A stretch of 64,000 nt of DNA from Nostoc sp. 'Peltigera membranacea cyanobiont' N6 (lineage in GTDB: Bacteria > Cyanobacteriota > Cyanobacteriia > Cyanobacteriales > Nostocaceae), in NCBI RefSeq assembly GCF_002949735.1, contig NZ_CP026681.1, positions 2,542,001 to 2,606,000 of the forward strand. The letters run 5' to 3'. Shown here piece after piece: positions 1 through 10,200 of the stretch. How positions within the stretch are numbered: position 1 is the first letter of the stretch; each line of letters begins with the position of its first letter. The notes under the pieces are model-generated. The model did no database searches. It saw nothing but the letters and a program-made list of their open reading frames with translations, and was not told the origin of the DNA. A program made the position numbers and the translations under genes.

Positions 1-342
1 GGAGCTTGCTCAAAAAACAGGCTAAATTATAAAATACCCAAACCCAACCCAAGTCTTAGAGGATTTTTATACTTTAGATGTGTTTACCTTGGGCTTTGGG
101 TAGCCTTTGGAAAATTCTCTATGACTGCGATCGCATCAATTCTCCCTTGCTTTTCCTTAATAAAATTTTTTATAAAGCGGCTTAGTTACGTAATACCACT
201 AGTTGCATTGTACTCAAGCGTACTTTAAAACGGAATAGACTTGTGAGCATCAACTTGCTTGCTCAAAGGTATTAATAAGTAATAATTACTATTTTTACTT
301 ATTAATCTGCTGCCAAATTTTCAATACTAATATAGGCTAACA
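1..342. other. Intergenic leader before the defence operon
   Basis: AT-rich stretch with no open frame that looks like a gene. It holds a HIP1-type site near 128 and presumably the promoter of the operon that starts at 343, but I cannot point to a convincing -35/-10 pair. Confidence 0.5.
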
Positions 343-3189
343 ATGGCACAAACTATGAACCATTCACCTGGTTCAATAGTCACCTGTCGCAGTCGGCAAT
401 GGGTGATACTACCTTCAGAAAATCAAGATGTTATTCGTCTACGACCGCTTTCAGGCAATGAAGATGAAATTGCTGGTATCTACCAAAAGCTTTTAGAAGA
501 AGAGCTAGAGAAGATTGAATCAGCTACATTTCCTCTTCCTCAAGCTACTAGCGTACAAGATCATGCAGCCGCACTTTTGCTTATGGATGCTGCACGTCTT
601 TTACTCCGTAGCGGTGCAGGGCCTTTTCGTTGTTTAGGACGATTGTCATTGCGTCCCCGTCCTTACCAGTTAGTTCCTTTATTGATGGCACTAAAGTTAG
701 AGACAGTAAAACTGCTTGTAGCTGATGACGTGGGTATTGGTAAGACCATCGAAGCTGGATTGATAGCTCGTGAATTGCTAGACCGAGGTGAGGTGAAGCG
801 AATTGCAGTACTGTGTCCACCACACTTGTGCGATCAGTGGCAGCAGGAATTAAGTGAAAAGTTTCATATTGATGCGGTGGTAGTACGTTCTGGCACAGCT
901 TCCAAATTAGAGCGGAACATACCTAATAATGACAGTGTTTTTAGTTATTATCGCCACCTGATTGTTAGCTTGGACTATGCCAAAGCAGATCGTCGTCGTG
1001 CTAGTTTTATAACTCACTGCCCTGACTTAGTAATTGTGGATGAAGCACATACTTGCGCCCGTCCAAATAAAACTACTACATCCCAGCAGCAGCGACACCA
1101 GCTAATTACAGAAATTGCTCAAAAACAAGAACAGCATTTACTGTTACTTACAGCTACTCCTCACAGTGGGATTGAAGAATCTTTTCTCTCACTTTTAGGT
1201 TTGCTGAAGCCGGAGTTTGAGCATTTCAATCTCAATAGCTTAACTGACAAACAACGTGACCACTTAGCCAATCATTTTGTTCAGCGCAGACGGGCAGATG
1301 TCAAGCTTTGGCTAGGGAATGAAACTCCTTTTCCTGAACGAGAGTCAAGCGAGGAATCATATAAGTTATCGAAAGAGTACAAAGAACTATTTGATGAAGT
1401 CTATGATTTTGCTCGTGGTCTAGTGAAAACGACTACGGCGGACATGAGCCATGCTCAACGTCGGGGAAGATACTGGTCGGCTTTGGCTTTGATTCGTTGT
1501 GTCATGTCTTCACCTGCGGCTGCGATCGCTACATTAAATCGCCAAGTTAGTAAATCAAGTGAACGCTTACTGGCCGATTTAGACGAAGATTTGATGAGTT
1601 CTTATGTCCACGATCCCACAGAGCAAGAACAAGCGGTTGATGCCTCGCCAACTGTAGTTATAGAACAAGGACAGCAAAGTTACAAAGACGCAGACAAACG
1701 TAAACTTAAAGCTTTTGTGCAAGCAGCAGAGAAGTTGCAAGGTGGCAAAGACCAAAAGCTGCAATCGTGCATTGCTACGGTAGAATCTTTCCTCAAAGAC
1801 CAGATGAACCCGATTGTCTGGTGTCGCTATATTGCTACAGCAAACTATGTAGCTGATGCTCTCAGACAGAAATTGGAGAAAAAAGGCAGTCAGATCCGCG
1901 TAATTGCGATTACTGGAGAACTTTCCGAAGATGAGCGGGAAACTCGACTAGAGGAGCTAAAATCTTATCCCCAAAGAGTGCTAGTTGCTACGGACTGTTT
2001 GAGTGAAGGGGTAAACCTGCAAACACACTTCAGTGCTGTTATTCACTACGATTTACCTTGGAATCCTAACCGGTTAGAACAACGCGAAGGACGTATTGAC
2101 CGCTACGGACAAACAGCAACTAAGGTGAAAGCCTGCTTGCTTTATGGTCGAGATAATCCTGTTGATGGTGCAGTTCTGGATGTTCTGATTCGCAAAGCTG
2201 TGCAGATTCACAAGTCTTTAGGGATTACTGTTCCCGTACCAATGGAAAGTACTACTGTAGCGGAAGCAGTATTTAAATCCCTTTTTGAACGTACTACTGA
2301 GGTTATTCAGTTATCGCTGTTTGAGTTTCAAGAAGAATCTGCGGTTGATAAAGTTCATAAGAATTGGGACAAGGCAGTAGAACGCGAAAAAACCAATCGG
2401 ACTCGCTTTGCTCAACGTGCCATTAAACCTGAGCAAGTAGAACAGGAATTAATTGACTCTGACCAGATTTTGGGAAATGAGCAGGATGTAGAGCGGTTTG
2501 TCTTATCGGCTTGCGATCGCATATCTTGTTCTTTAATTAAGAAAAAGCAGGGATGGTTACTTTCCCAACCACCGGATTTTCTCAAGTCAACTTTAGGGGA
2601 TAAGTCGCGTTTACTCTCTTTTACCACCCCAACACCAGAGGGCGTGGAATACGTAGGTCGAAATCACCCTTTAGTGGAAGGCTTGGCACGGTACATCTTA
2701 GAAGATGCACTCTCCCATACTACAGAACCGATCGCAGCAAGATGCGGTTTTACTACAACTAATGCGGTACAAAAACGCACAACTTTGCTGCTGGTAAGGT
2801 TACGGCATTTGTTAGACAGTTCTAAACGTACTACAGAAACGCGAAATACCACATCTCTACTAGCGGAAGAATGCGCGGTTATTGGCTTTACAGGTTCGCC
2901 CTCTAGCCCTAGTTGGTTGACGCAGTTGGAAGCAACATCACTACTGCAACAAGCGAAGCCAGTCAGCGATGTTACTAAAGCTATCAAGCAGGTAGAAATT
3001 AGTGAGTTACTCCAAAGGTTAGAAGAACTCCAGCCAGATTTGGAAAAGTTTGCCAGAGAAAGAGCAGAAGAACTTTTACAAAGCCATAGACGCGTCAGAA
3101 CAATGACCCAAGAAGGTCGAATCCGCGTCACCCCCCAATTGCCGATGGATGTTCTCGGCATTTTCATCCTCCAACCCGGACGTAAGTAA
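343..3189 (+). CDS. SNF2-family helicase, DrmD-like (DISARM/ARMADA type)
   Basis: Superfamily 2 ATPase of the SNF2/RapA group, 948 residues. Visible motifs: Walker A DDVGIGKT at residues 128-135 (Lys134), DEAH box at 233-236, motif III TATPHSG soon after, and a C-terminal helicase lobe with SEGVNLQ and the REGRIDRYGQ motif VI. The C-terminal third has no motif I recognise. DISARM DrmD has this architecture and lies next to an adenine methylase, as here; only 65 bp separate it from the methyltransferase at 3255. Expected role: ATP-driven translocation on or remodelling of invading DNA together with the methylase and the large helicase downstream. A general RapA-like helicase is the alternative, but the neighbours argue for defence. 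Confidence 0.85.
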   Translation: MAQTMNHSPGSIVTCRSRQWVILPSENQDVIRLRPLSGNEDEIAGIYQKLLEEELEKIESATFPLPQATSVQDHAAALLLMDAARLLLRSGAGPFRCLGRLSLRPRPYQLVPLLMALKLETVKLLVADDVGIGKTIEAGLIARELLDRGEVKRIAVLCPPHLCDQWQQELSEKFHIDAVVVRSGTASKLERNIPNNDSVFSYYRHLIVSLDYAKADRRRASFITHCPDLVIVDEAHTCARPNKTTTSQQQRHQLITEIAQKQEQHLLLLTATPHSGIEESFLSLLGLLKPEFEHFNLNSLTDKQRDHLANHFVQRRRADVKLWLGNETPFPERESSEESYKLSKEYKELFDEVYDFARGLVKTTTADMSHAQRRGRYWSALALIRCVMSSPAAAIATLNRQVSKSSERLLADLDEDLMSSYVHDPTEQEQAVDASPTVVIEQGQQSYKDADKRKLKAFVQAAEKLQGGKDQKLQSCIATVESFLKDQMNPIVWCRYIATANYVADALRQKLEKKGSQIRVIAITGELSEDERETRLEELKSYPQRVLVATDCLSEGVNLQTHFSAVIHYDLPWNPNRLEQREGRIDRYGQTATKVKACLLYGRDNPVDGAVLDVLIRKAVQIHKSLGITVPVPMESTTVAEAVFKSLFERTTEVIQLSLFEFQEESAVDKVHKNWDKAVEREKTNRTRFAQRAIKPEQVEQELIDSDQILGNEQDVERFVLSACDRISCSLIKKKQGWLLSQPPDFLKSTLGDKSRLLSFTTPTPEGVEYVGRNHPLVEGLARYILEDALSHTTEPIAARCGFTTTNAVQKRTTLLLVRLRHLLDSSKRTTETRNTTSLLAEECAVIGFTGSPSSPSWLTQLEATSLLQQAKPVSDVTKAIKQVEISELLQRLEELQPDLEKFARERAEELLQSHRRVRTMTQEGRIRVTPQLPMDVLGIFILQPGRK

Positions 3190-3254
3190 AAGGCTGGTAG
3201 TCGTGCAACTGCGCTGCCGCTAGCCATTAATTTTTTATTTTTAATTCTCCAGAT

Positions 3255-6200
3255 ATGAAAACTACATTAACTGCACTTCAAATCGAAGGAAATTTACTAG
3301 CTCCAGATATGACTGCCCAAATGCTAGAAGGCAGAATCAAAGGACAATTGCCAGAAGACTTTGGTTTTAATAAAACTGACAAGCTAGCAGATGAAATTGC
3401 TACTGCCTGGGGCGATGCTAAAGCATACTGGGCAGCATTTCAACGGGCATTGGCAAGGCTCGATGAAAATAACTCGGCTACTACCATTACCCGTGAACTT
3501 TGGACAGTGCCATTACTGCAAAGTCTAGGTTATGAACCTGTATACACTGCAACAGCTGAAGTGGTAGAGGGACAAACCTATGCAATTTCTCACCGTGCGG
3601 AACCAGGAGAAAATAAGCCACCTATCCACATTATTGGTTGTCGGCTAGAAATTGATAAACGTCCTCCTAGTGGCACACCCAGGTTATCAGCACACGCACT
3701 GGTGCAGGAATATCTTAACAAGACAGAACATCTGTGGGCGATCGCAACCAATGGTTATCGCTGGCGGCTATTGCGTGACTCTTCGTTGATGACTCGTCTT
3801 ACTTATATCGAATTTGACTTAGAACAGATTCTCAGTGGTGAGAACTTTGCCGAATTTGGACTATTTTATCGGTTGTTTCACCGTTCCCGCTTGCCTGAAG
3901 GTATGGATAATGCCGATAAGTGCTTGCTGGAATATTATCACCAAGAAGCACGACAACAAGGCGGACGGGTACGCGAAAAACTACGGGATGGGGTTGAAAA
4001 AGCCTTAGTTCAGCTAGGTAATGGCTTTATTCAACATCCGCAAAACGAACGCCTGCGTCAAAAACTTGGAATTATCCCTAATTATGAAACAGAAGTTACA
4101 AATTATGAATTCTATCGCCAATTGTTGCGGTTAATTTATCGCTTGCTGTTTTTAATGGTGGCAGAATCCCGCAATTTATTATTAATTGGAGATGACTTAG
4201 ATAAAGCGCGAATTTACCGAGAATATTACAGCATTGAGCGGTTGCGAGAGTTAGCCGAACGTCCTCATTGGCGAAGGGAAGGTTTTCAAGATTTATGGCA
4301 AGGTTTGTGGGTAACTTTCTTACTGTTTGATGAAAACTGGCGCGGTGAAGTGCTGGGTTTGTCTCCTCTCAATGGAGATTTGTTTGGTTCTAAAACTCTC
4401 TCAGCTTTAGATGGTTGTGCGATTGATAATTATGATTTACTTGTAACAGTTCGCCAATTGTCACTGTATCAAGATAAGGTACAACTGCGGCGGATAAATT
4501 ATGAATACTTGGATGTGGAAGAATTAGGAAGCGTTTATGAAAGTTTGTTAGATTTTCATCCCCAGGTAATACAGCATCAGGGGATATATGAATTTGCTTT
4601 GGTATTTGGTAGCGAGAGGAAAACTACTGGTTCTTACTATACCCCGCCGCAGCTTGTACAACAACTTATCAAAACTGCACTTGTACCGGTAATTGAGGAA
4701 AAACTTCGCAGTACAGAACAGAAACTTCGGAATTCAGAAAATAATCAAGAGTTAGAAAAAGCACTTCTAGATTTAAAAGTTTGCGATCCTGCTTGCGGTT
4801 CAGGACATTTTCTTTTAGCAGCAGCAAGACGTATTGGTAAAGAATTAGCCAAAGTTCGAACTGGGGAAGCAGAACCGGGAATTGAACCTTTAAAATTAGC
4901 AATTCGAGATGTTATTCAAAATTGTATTTATGGGGTAGATTTAAACCCCTTAGCGGTAGATTTGTGCAAGGTAGCATTATGGATTGAAGGATTTCCTGGT
5001 AAGTTACCACTTAGCTTTTTAGATCACAGAATTAAATGTGGTAATTCTCTGGTGGGAGTGTTGGATATTAATTGTCTGGATGAAGGAATACCCGATGAAG
5101 CTTATAAGGCTGTGGCTGGGGATGATAATAAGTTAGCCATACAGCTTAAAAAACGGAATAAAAAAGAACGGGAAACTGATAACCAGGGACAATTATCAGT
5201 ATTTGAGGGATTAGGGGCAGAACGTACACATTACGCTGAAATTGTGCGGGATTTGGGACATATACCTGAAATTACACCGCAACAAGTGCGAGAAAAGCAA
5301 GCACGATATCAGCAAACTCGTAAAGATTCAGGATGGTGGCGAGACTATTCTGCCTGTAACTTATGGACTGCGGCATTTTTTATGCCGTTGACTGAAGAGA
5401 ATTTACAGATTTTACCAACGACAGCAGTTTTATCTCAGCTACTCAATGGTAATTTATCAACGCAAAAGATAGTAGATGCAGCGAATAAGTTAGCTGAAGA
5501 AAAACACTTTTTTCACTGGCCTTTAGAGTTTCCTGAAGTGTTTGAGCAAGGTGGTTTTGATTGTGTATTGGGTAACCCACCTTGGGAAGAAGTTCAACTT
5601 AAAGAACAAGAATTTTTCATGGCTTGCAACTCGGAAATTTATAAGCTGTCAGGAGAACAAAGGAAAACTGCAATCAAACAGTTAGAGAAAACAAATAAAA
5701 GGTTACTAGAAAAATTTGAAGGAATAAAACACAATGCAGAACTACAAAAGAAATTTTTTCGACAAACTGAACGTTTTAAACTAACTGCAATAGGGAAGTT
5801 AAATACTTATGCTTTATTTGCTGAATTGATTTATCAAACAATCTCCCTTCACGGTTATGCTGGAATTATCCTTCCTAGTGCTATTGCCACTGATGATTCA
5901 ACTAAATTCTTTATTCAAAAATTAATAAAAAATGATTCAATTAGCAGTTTCTATGATTTTACGAACAGAGGCTATTTATTTCATGCTACAGAAAGCACAT
6001 TCTCTTTCTCTTTGCTGACTTTATCAAGACTTAAAATAGCTAAAATCTCTTTAGCTGCACAGATATGGGAAGTCAATCAACTTAAAAATGAGATTAGAAG
6101 CTATCAGCTTGAAAGTAGTGAAATTCGTAAATTAAATCCAAACACCTTAAATTTACCTATTATTAAATCAGCTGTAGATGCAAAAATAATTATATCGATT

Positions 6201-7196
6201 TACAACAGGATACCTATCTTTAAGAAAGAAAAAGCTTCAGGATCGGATGGCTGGCTATTTGATGATAGGCAAGGGTTATTTAATATTACTTCCGACAGCA
6301 AGCTTCTCAAAAGAAAAAATGAATTAGAAATCCTCGGATTTATTAGCGACGGCTATAATTTTATGAAAGATTATAATATTTACTTTCCACTTTATGAATC
6401 TAAATTTATAGACCATTTTAATCATAGAAAAGCAACATTTCAAGGGATTGATGAGGATAAAATTTATGGAACTCGTCCTCAGACTAATAAACTAGATATA
6501 TCACTACTAAGTAATCCTAATTGGTCTATATTACCTAGATATTGGGCATCTAAAGAACAAGTTTTATCAAGGATACCGGAAACCTGGAAATATTCTTGGC
6601 TCATTGGTTTCCGCAGGACAATTAGTGCTGTTGCAGATTCAAGAAGTGTTACTTTTACAATTCTTCCACTGGTTGGTGTTGGAGATTCGATGCCTGTAAT
6701 CTTTCCTAAGCATAAACCAAAAGAAATTTGTGTATTATTAGCAAATTTTAATTGCATAGTTTTGGATTACGTTGCAAAACAAAAAGCAAGTGGTGGCAAT
6801 CTTAGTTTTTATGTGCTGTATCAGCTTCCTGTTCTTTCCCCCGAATCCTATACCCAAGAAGACATCAAATTTATCAGCACCCGCGTACTCGAATTAGCCT
6901 ACACCTCTTGGGATATACAACCCTTCGCGCAAGATATGGGATACGACGGCGAACCCTTCATTTGGAACCCCAACAGACGCGCATTATTAAGAGCAGAATT
7001 AGACGCATATTACGCCAAACTCTACGGACTCACCCGTGATGAACTGCGATATATCCTAGACCCTGCTGATATCTATGGCGCAGACTTCCCCAGCGAAACA
7101 TTCCGCGTGTTGAAGAATAACGAAATGAAGCAGTTTGGTGAATACCGCACCCAAAGGTTAGTTCTAGAAGCTTGGGACAATTTGTTTGGTTCGTAG
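3255..7196 (+). CDS. Eco57I-class N6-adenine DNA methyltransferase, DrmMI-like
   Basis: 1313-residue DNA methylase. S-adenosylmethionine-binding motif I is DPACGSG at residues 511-517 and catalytic motif IV is NPPW at 774-777, the gamma-class N6-adenine arrangement of type IIG/BREX/DISARM methylases. The first 450 residues lack an obvious nuclease motif, and the C-terminal part (about 1000-1290) resembles a target-recognition region. In class 1 DISARM the equivalent enzyme (DrmMI) marks host DNA as self. It lies between two helicases in one operon (65 bp and 49 bp gaps), which supports that role. A stand-alone type IIG enzyme is less likely because no PD-(D/E)XK signature is visible at the N-terminus. 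Confidence 0.87.
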   Translation: MKTTLTALQIEGNLLAPDMTAQMLEGRIKGQLPEDFGFNKTDKLADEIATAWGDAKAYWAAFQRALARLDENNSATTITRELWTVPLLQSLGYEPVYTATAEVVEGQTYAISHRAEPGENKPPIHIIGCRLEIDKRPPSGTPRLSAHALVQEYLNKTEHLWAIATNGYRWRLLRDSSLMTRLTYIEFDLEQILSGENFAEFGLFYRLFHRSRLPEGMDNADKCLLEYYHQEARQQGGRVREKLRDGVEKALVQLGNGFIQHPQNERLRQKLGIIPNYETEVTNYEFYRQLLRLIYRLLFLMVAESRNLLLIGDDLDKARIYREYYSIERLRELAERPHWRREGFQDLWQGLWVTFLLFDENWRGEVLGLSPLNGDLFGSKTLSALDGCAIDNYDLLVTVRQLSLYQDKVQLRRINYEYLDVEELGSVYESLLDFHPQVIQHQGIYEFALVFGSERKTTGSYYTPPQLVQQLIKTALVPVIEEKLRSTEQKLRNSENNQELEKALLDLKVCDPACGSGHFLLAAARRIGKELAKVRTGEAEPGIEPLKLAIRDVIQNCIYGVDLNPLAVDLCKVALWIEGFPGKLPLSFLDHRIKCGNSLVGVLDINCLDEGIPDEAYKAVAGDDNKLAIQLKKRNKKERETDNQGQLSVFEGLGAERTHYAEIVRDLGHIPEITPQQVREKQARYQQTRKDSGWWRDYSACNLWTAAFFMPLTEENLQILPTTAVLSQLLNGNLSTQKIVDAANKLAEEKHFFHWPLEFPEVFEQGGFDCVLGNPPWEEVQLKEQEFFMACNSEIYKLSGEQRKTAIKQLEKTNKRLLEKFEGIKHNAELQKKFFRQTERFKLTAIGKLNTYALFAELIYQTISLHGYAGIILPSAIATDDSTKFFIQKLIKNDSISSFYDFTNRGYLFHATESTFSFSLLTLSRLKIAKISLAAQIWEVNQLKNEIRSYQLESSEIRKLNPNTLNLPIIKSAVDAKIIISIYNRIPIFKKEKASGSDGWLFDDRQGLFNITSDSKLLKRKNELEILGFISDGYNFMKDYNIYFPLYESKFIDHFNHRKATFQGIDEDKIYGTRPQTNKLDISLLSNPNWSILPRYWASKEQVLSRIPETWKYSWLIGFRRTISAVADSRSVTFTILPLVGVGDSMPVIFPKHKPKEICVLLANFNCIVLDYVAKQKASGGNLSFYVLYQLPVLSPESYTQEDIKFISTRVLELAYTSWDIQPFAQDMGYDGEPFIWNPNRRALLRAELDAYYAKLYGLTRDELRYILDPADIYGADFPSETFRVLKNNEMKQFGEYRTQRLVLEAWDNLFGS

Positions 7197-7245
7197 TAAA
7201 ACCAAATAGATAAATATTCCTAATTAATTAATTTTAATAAAAAAA

Positions 7246-10200
7246 ATGGCTATAACTGTAAAGCTAAATGAATTAATCCAGCAACCAGAGAATGCTATTT
7301 TATCTATCAGCACTCTATTAGGTCAAAAATTAGCATTATTAGATTGCTCAGGTGTGGTTGCCGTTACTCCAGAGCAATTAACCCTTTTATTTACAGCTAT
7401 CCCTGAAACTTGGCAGTCAACCGAAATTAAAGAAGTTTTCGATTTCTCCACAATTACCCCAACCTTTAACCACCAACTTCAAGACTGGATTAACCAACGC
7501 TTAGGATACATCCAACCCCAAACCTCCATTACCGACTATGAGTTAACAAGTACAAATGATCTTGATATTTTTAACTTTCGCAACGAGGTAATAGGCGATT
7601 ACCGCCGCTATATAGAAAGCTTCCTCAAAATCCGCGATCGCAAAGTCAAAGAATTTGTAGACGCAGAATTAAACAAGGGGCAACTTTGGACTGACCCCCT
7701 AGTTCAACTCAATCCCAGTTACAAAAAAGGTGCAACAGTTAAAGAGTTAGTACAACAGCAAACGCTTCATCCAGACTGCGAGAAATATTTCTACAAAAAA
7801 GACGGCACACCCTTTACTTTTCACTACCACCAAAAGCAAGCATTTGAAACCGCACAACGCCAAGAACCTTACGTTGTTACCACAGGTACAGGTTCCGGTA
7901 AAAGCATGACTTACGTTGTGCCGATCTTCAATGATTTATTGCGTCATCCCGAAATTTCAGGAGTCAGGGCAATATTGGTTTATCCCATGAATGCCTTAAT
8001 TAACTCACAAAAAGAAGAACTTGACAAATTTTTACGCCAAGTTTCTAACACCCACATTCGCGTTGAACAATACACTGGGCAAGAAAGTTCAACTAGAAGA
8101 ACCGAAATTCAAGATAATCCACCCCATATTTTGCTCACCAATTACGTGATGCTAGAGTTAATGCTCTCACGTACTCACGAAAATAAACTGGTCGAGTCTC
8201 CCAATTTAAAATTCCTGGTACTGGATGAATTACACACCTATCGCGGACGACAAGGCGCAGACGTTGCCATATTGATTCGCAAACTCCGTCAGCGTAACAA
8301 AAGTAATGACGAATTACTCTGCATTGGCACAAGTGCCACCATGTCAACGGTCGGTTCGCGCGAACAACGCCGTCAGGTTGTGGCAGATGTCGCTAGTAAG
8401 TTATTTGGCGCAGAAATTGAACCCAGTAATGTCATTGATGAAACCCTAGAACGTTCTATCCAACGTGTTGAACCTACTATTGAACAACTGTGCCAAGGAA
8501 TCTTGTCAGGTTTACCAACCGAGTTAGAACAAACACTAACAGAATTCCGAAACCATTCCCTGAGCTACTGGATCGAGATGAACTTCGGTTTAGAAGAAAG
8601 AGAAGGGCATCTCGTTCGCCGTCAACCCATCAGCTTAGAAACAGGTGCAACCAAACTTGCCCAACAAACCCAGCTTCTAGAGGAAACTTGTTTAACAGTC
8701 CTCAAACAGATGTTCCTGTGGGGAAGCAAGATTAATGGACTTGCTTTTCGCCTACATCAATTCATTTCCCAAGGGGGAAGCGTTTACGCCACTATTGAAA
8801 ATCGAGAAAAACGCCATTTAACCCTTGAAGGTCAATATACAACCACCGACAACCGCCTACTTTATCCCCTCGTTTTTTGCCGGGAATGTGGACAGGATTA
8901 TTATGTCGTTCGCTACGATGCCGATAAGCATATTATCCTGCCCCAATTGCCCACTGCATTAGATATTAGTCCTGATGATGCAGATATTACCGAAGGTTAT
9001 CTCACCCTCGATGAACCAGAACTTTGGGATACAAGCGATGAAGATAGACTTCCTGACTCTTGGTTTAGTGAAACAAAAAAGAAAGGACGGGTTGCCAAAA
9101 AAGACTTTGCACGATTTATTCCTCGCAAACTCCAAATTCTACCCAATGGTAAAGTTACATCCTCCTTGTTGCAAGGAACCACTTGTTGGTTTATTCCTAA
9201 GCCCTTTCTGACCTGTCTGAACTGCGGCGTACTTCATGATAAGAAGCGAAACGAATTTGCTAAACTCTCTCGCCTCAGTAGCGAAGGACGCAGTACCGCT
9301 ACCACTCTGCTTTGTCTTTCTACCACCAGCCGCCTCAAGAAAGTCTTCACAGGCGAGGAAGCTAAAGCTGCCAAAATCCTCAGTTTTACTGATAATCGTC
9401 AAGATGCTTCATTACAAGCAGGGCATTTCAATGATTTTGTCCAAACCAGTTTCTTACGGGCTGCACTTTTAGGCGCAATTCAAGCCAAAGGGCAACTCAC
9501 CCACAGCGAATTAGCTAGTGTAGTCGTCCAATACATGGGAATTACTCAAAACGACTATGCCAAGCAAGCAGCAGAGTTTGGTGTTGGGAAGCGACGCAAT
9601 GAAGAAGCCTTTCGCAAACTGATTGAATATCGCCTTTACGAAGACTTGCGTCGGGGATGGCGCATTGTTCAACCCAACCTTGAACAGTGCGGACTGTTGA
9701 TAATTGAGTATGACGGACTCCAAGAAGCCTGTGCTGACAAGAATCTTTGGCAAAAACATCGCCATTCTTTACTATTGCAAGCCAGTCCTCAAGAACGTTT
9801 CATCATTACCCAAGCATTCCTGAACCATCTGAGGCGAGAATTGGCAATTGATGCCAAACTTTTACAACCAGACCAAAAAGATTCACTTAAAAGCGAAGTT
9901 ATTCAAGCTCTTAAAGAACCTTGGGTATTTGATGAGAACGAATATTTATACTTAGCAACTTGGGCAACTATTAGTACTGGTGGTAATGAAAAAGCGAAAG
10001 TCAAACTTACTACTAGAAGTAAAATTGGACGATTTTTGCGATCGCCAAATACATGGTCACTCCGCAGCCAACTTTTAACAGATGTAGAGTTCAACAGCTT
10101 AATCACTACTTTAATTGATGCTTTGTGTGATGCTGGCTACCTAGTGCAAGAAAAATCTGAGGTACAGCTACGCATAGACTCACTACTATGGAAAGCAACC

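Noticed and set aside
2664..3227. 187-codon minus-strand frame opposite the SNF2 gene
   Set aside because: It overlaps the C-terminus of a well-supported gene and its translation is low-complexity Ser/Leu-rich with no family resemblance.
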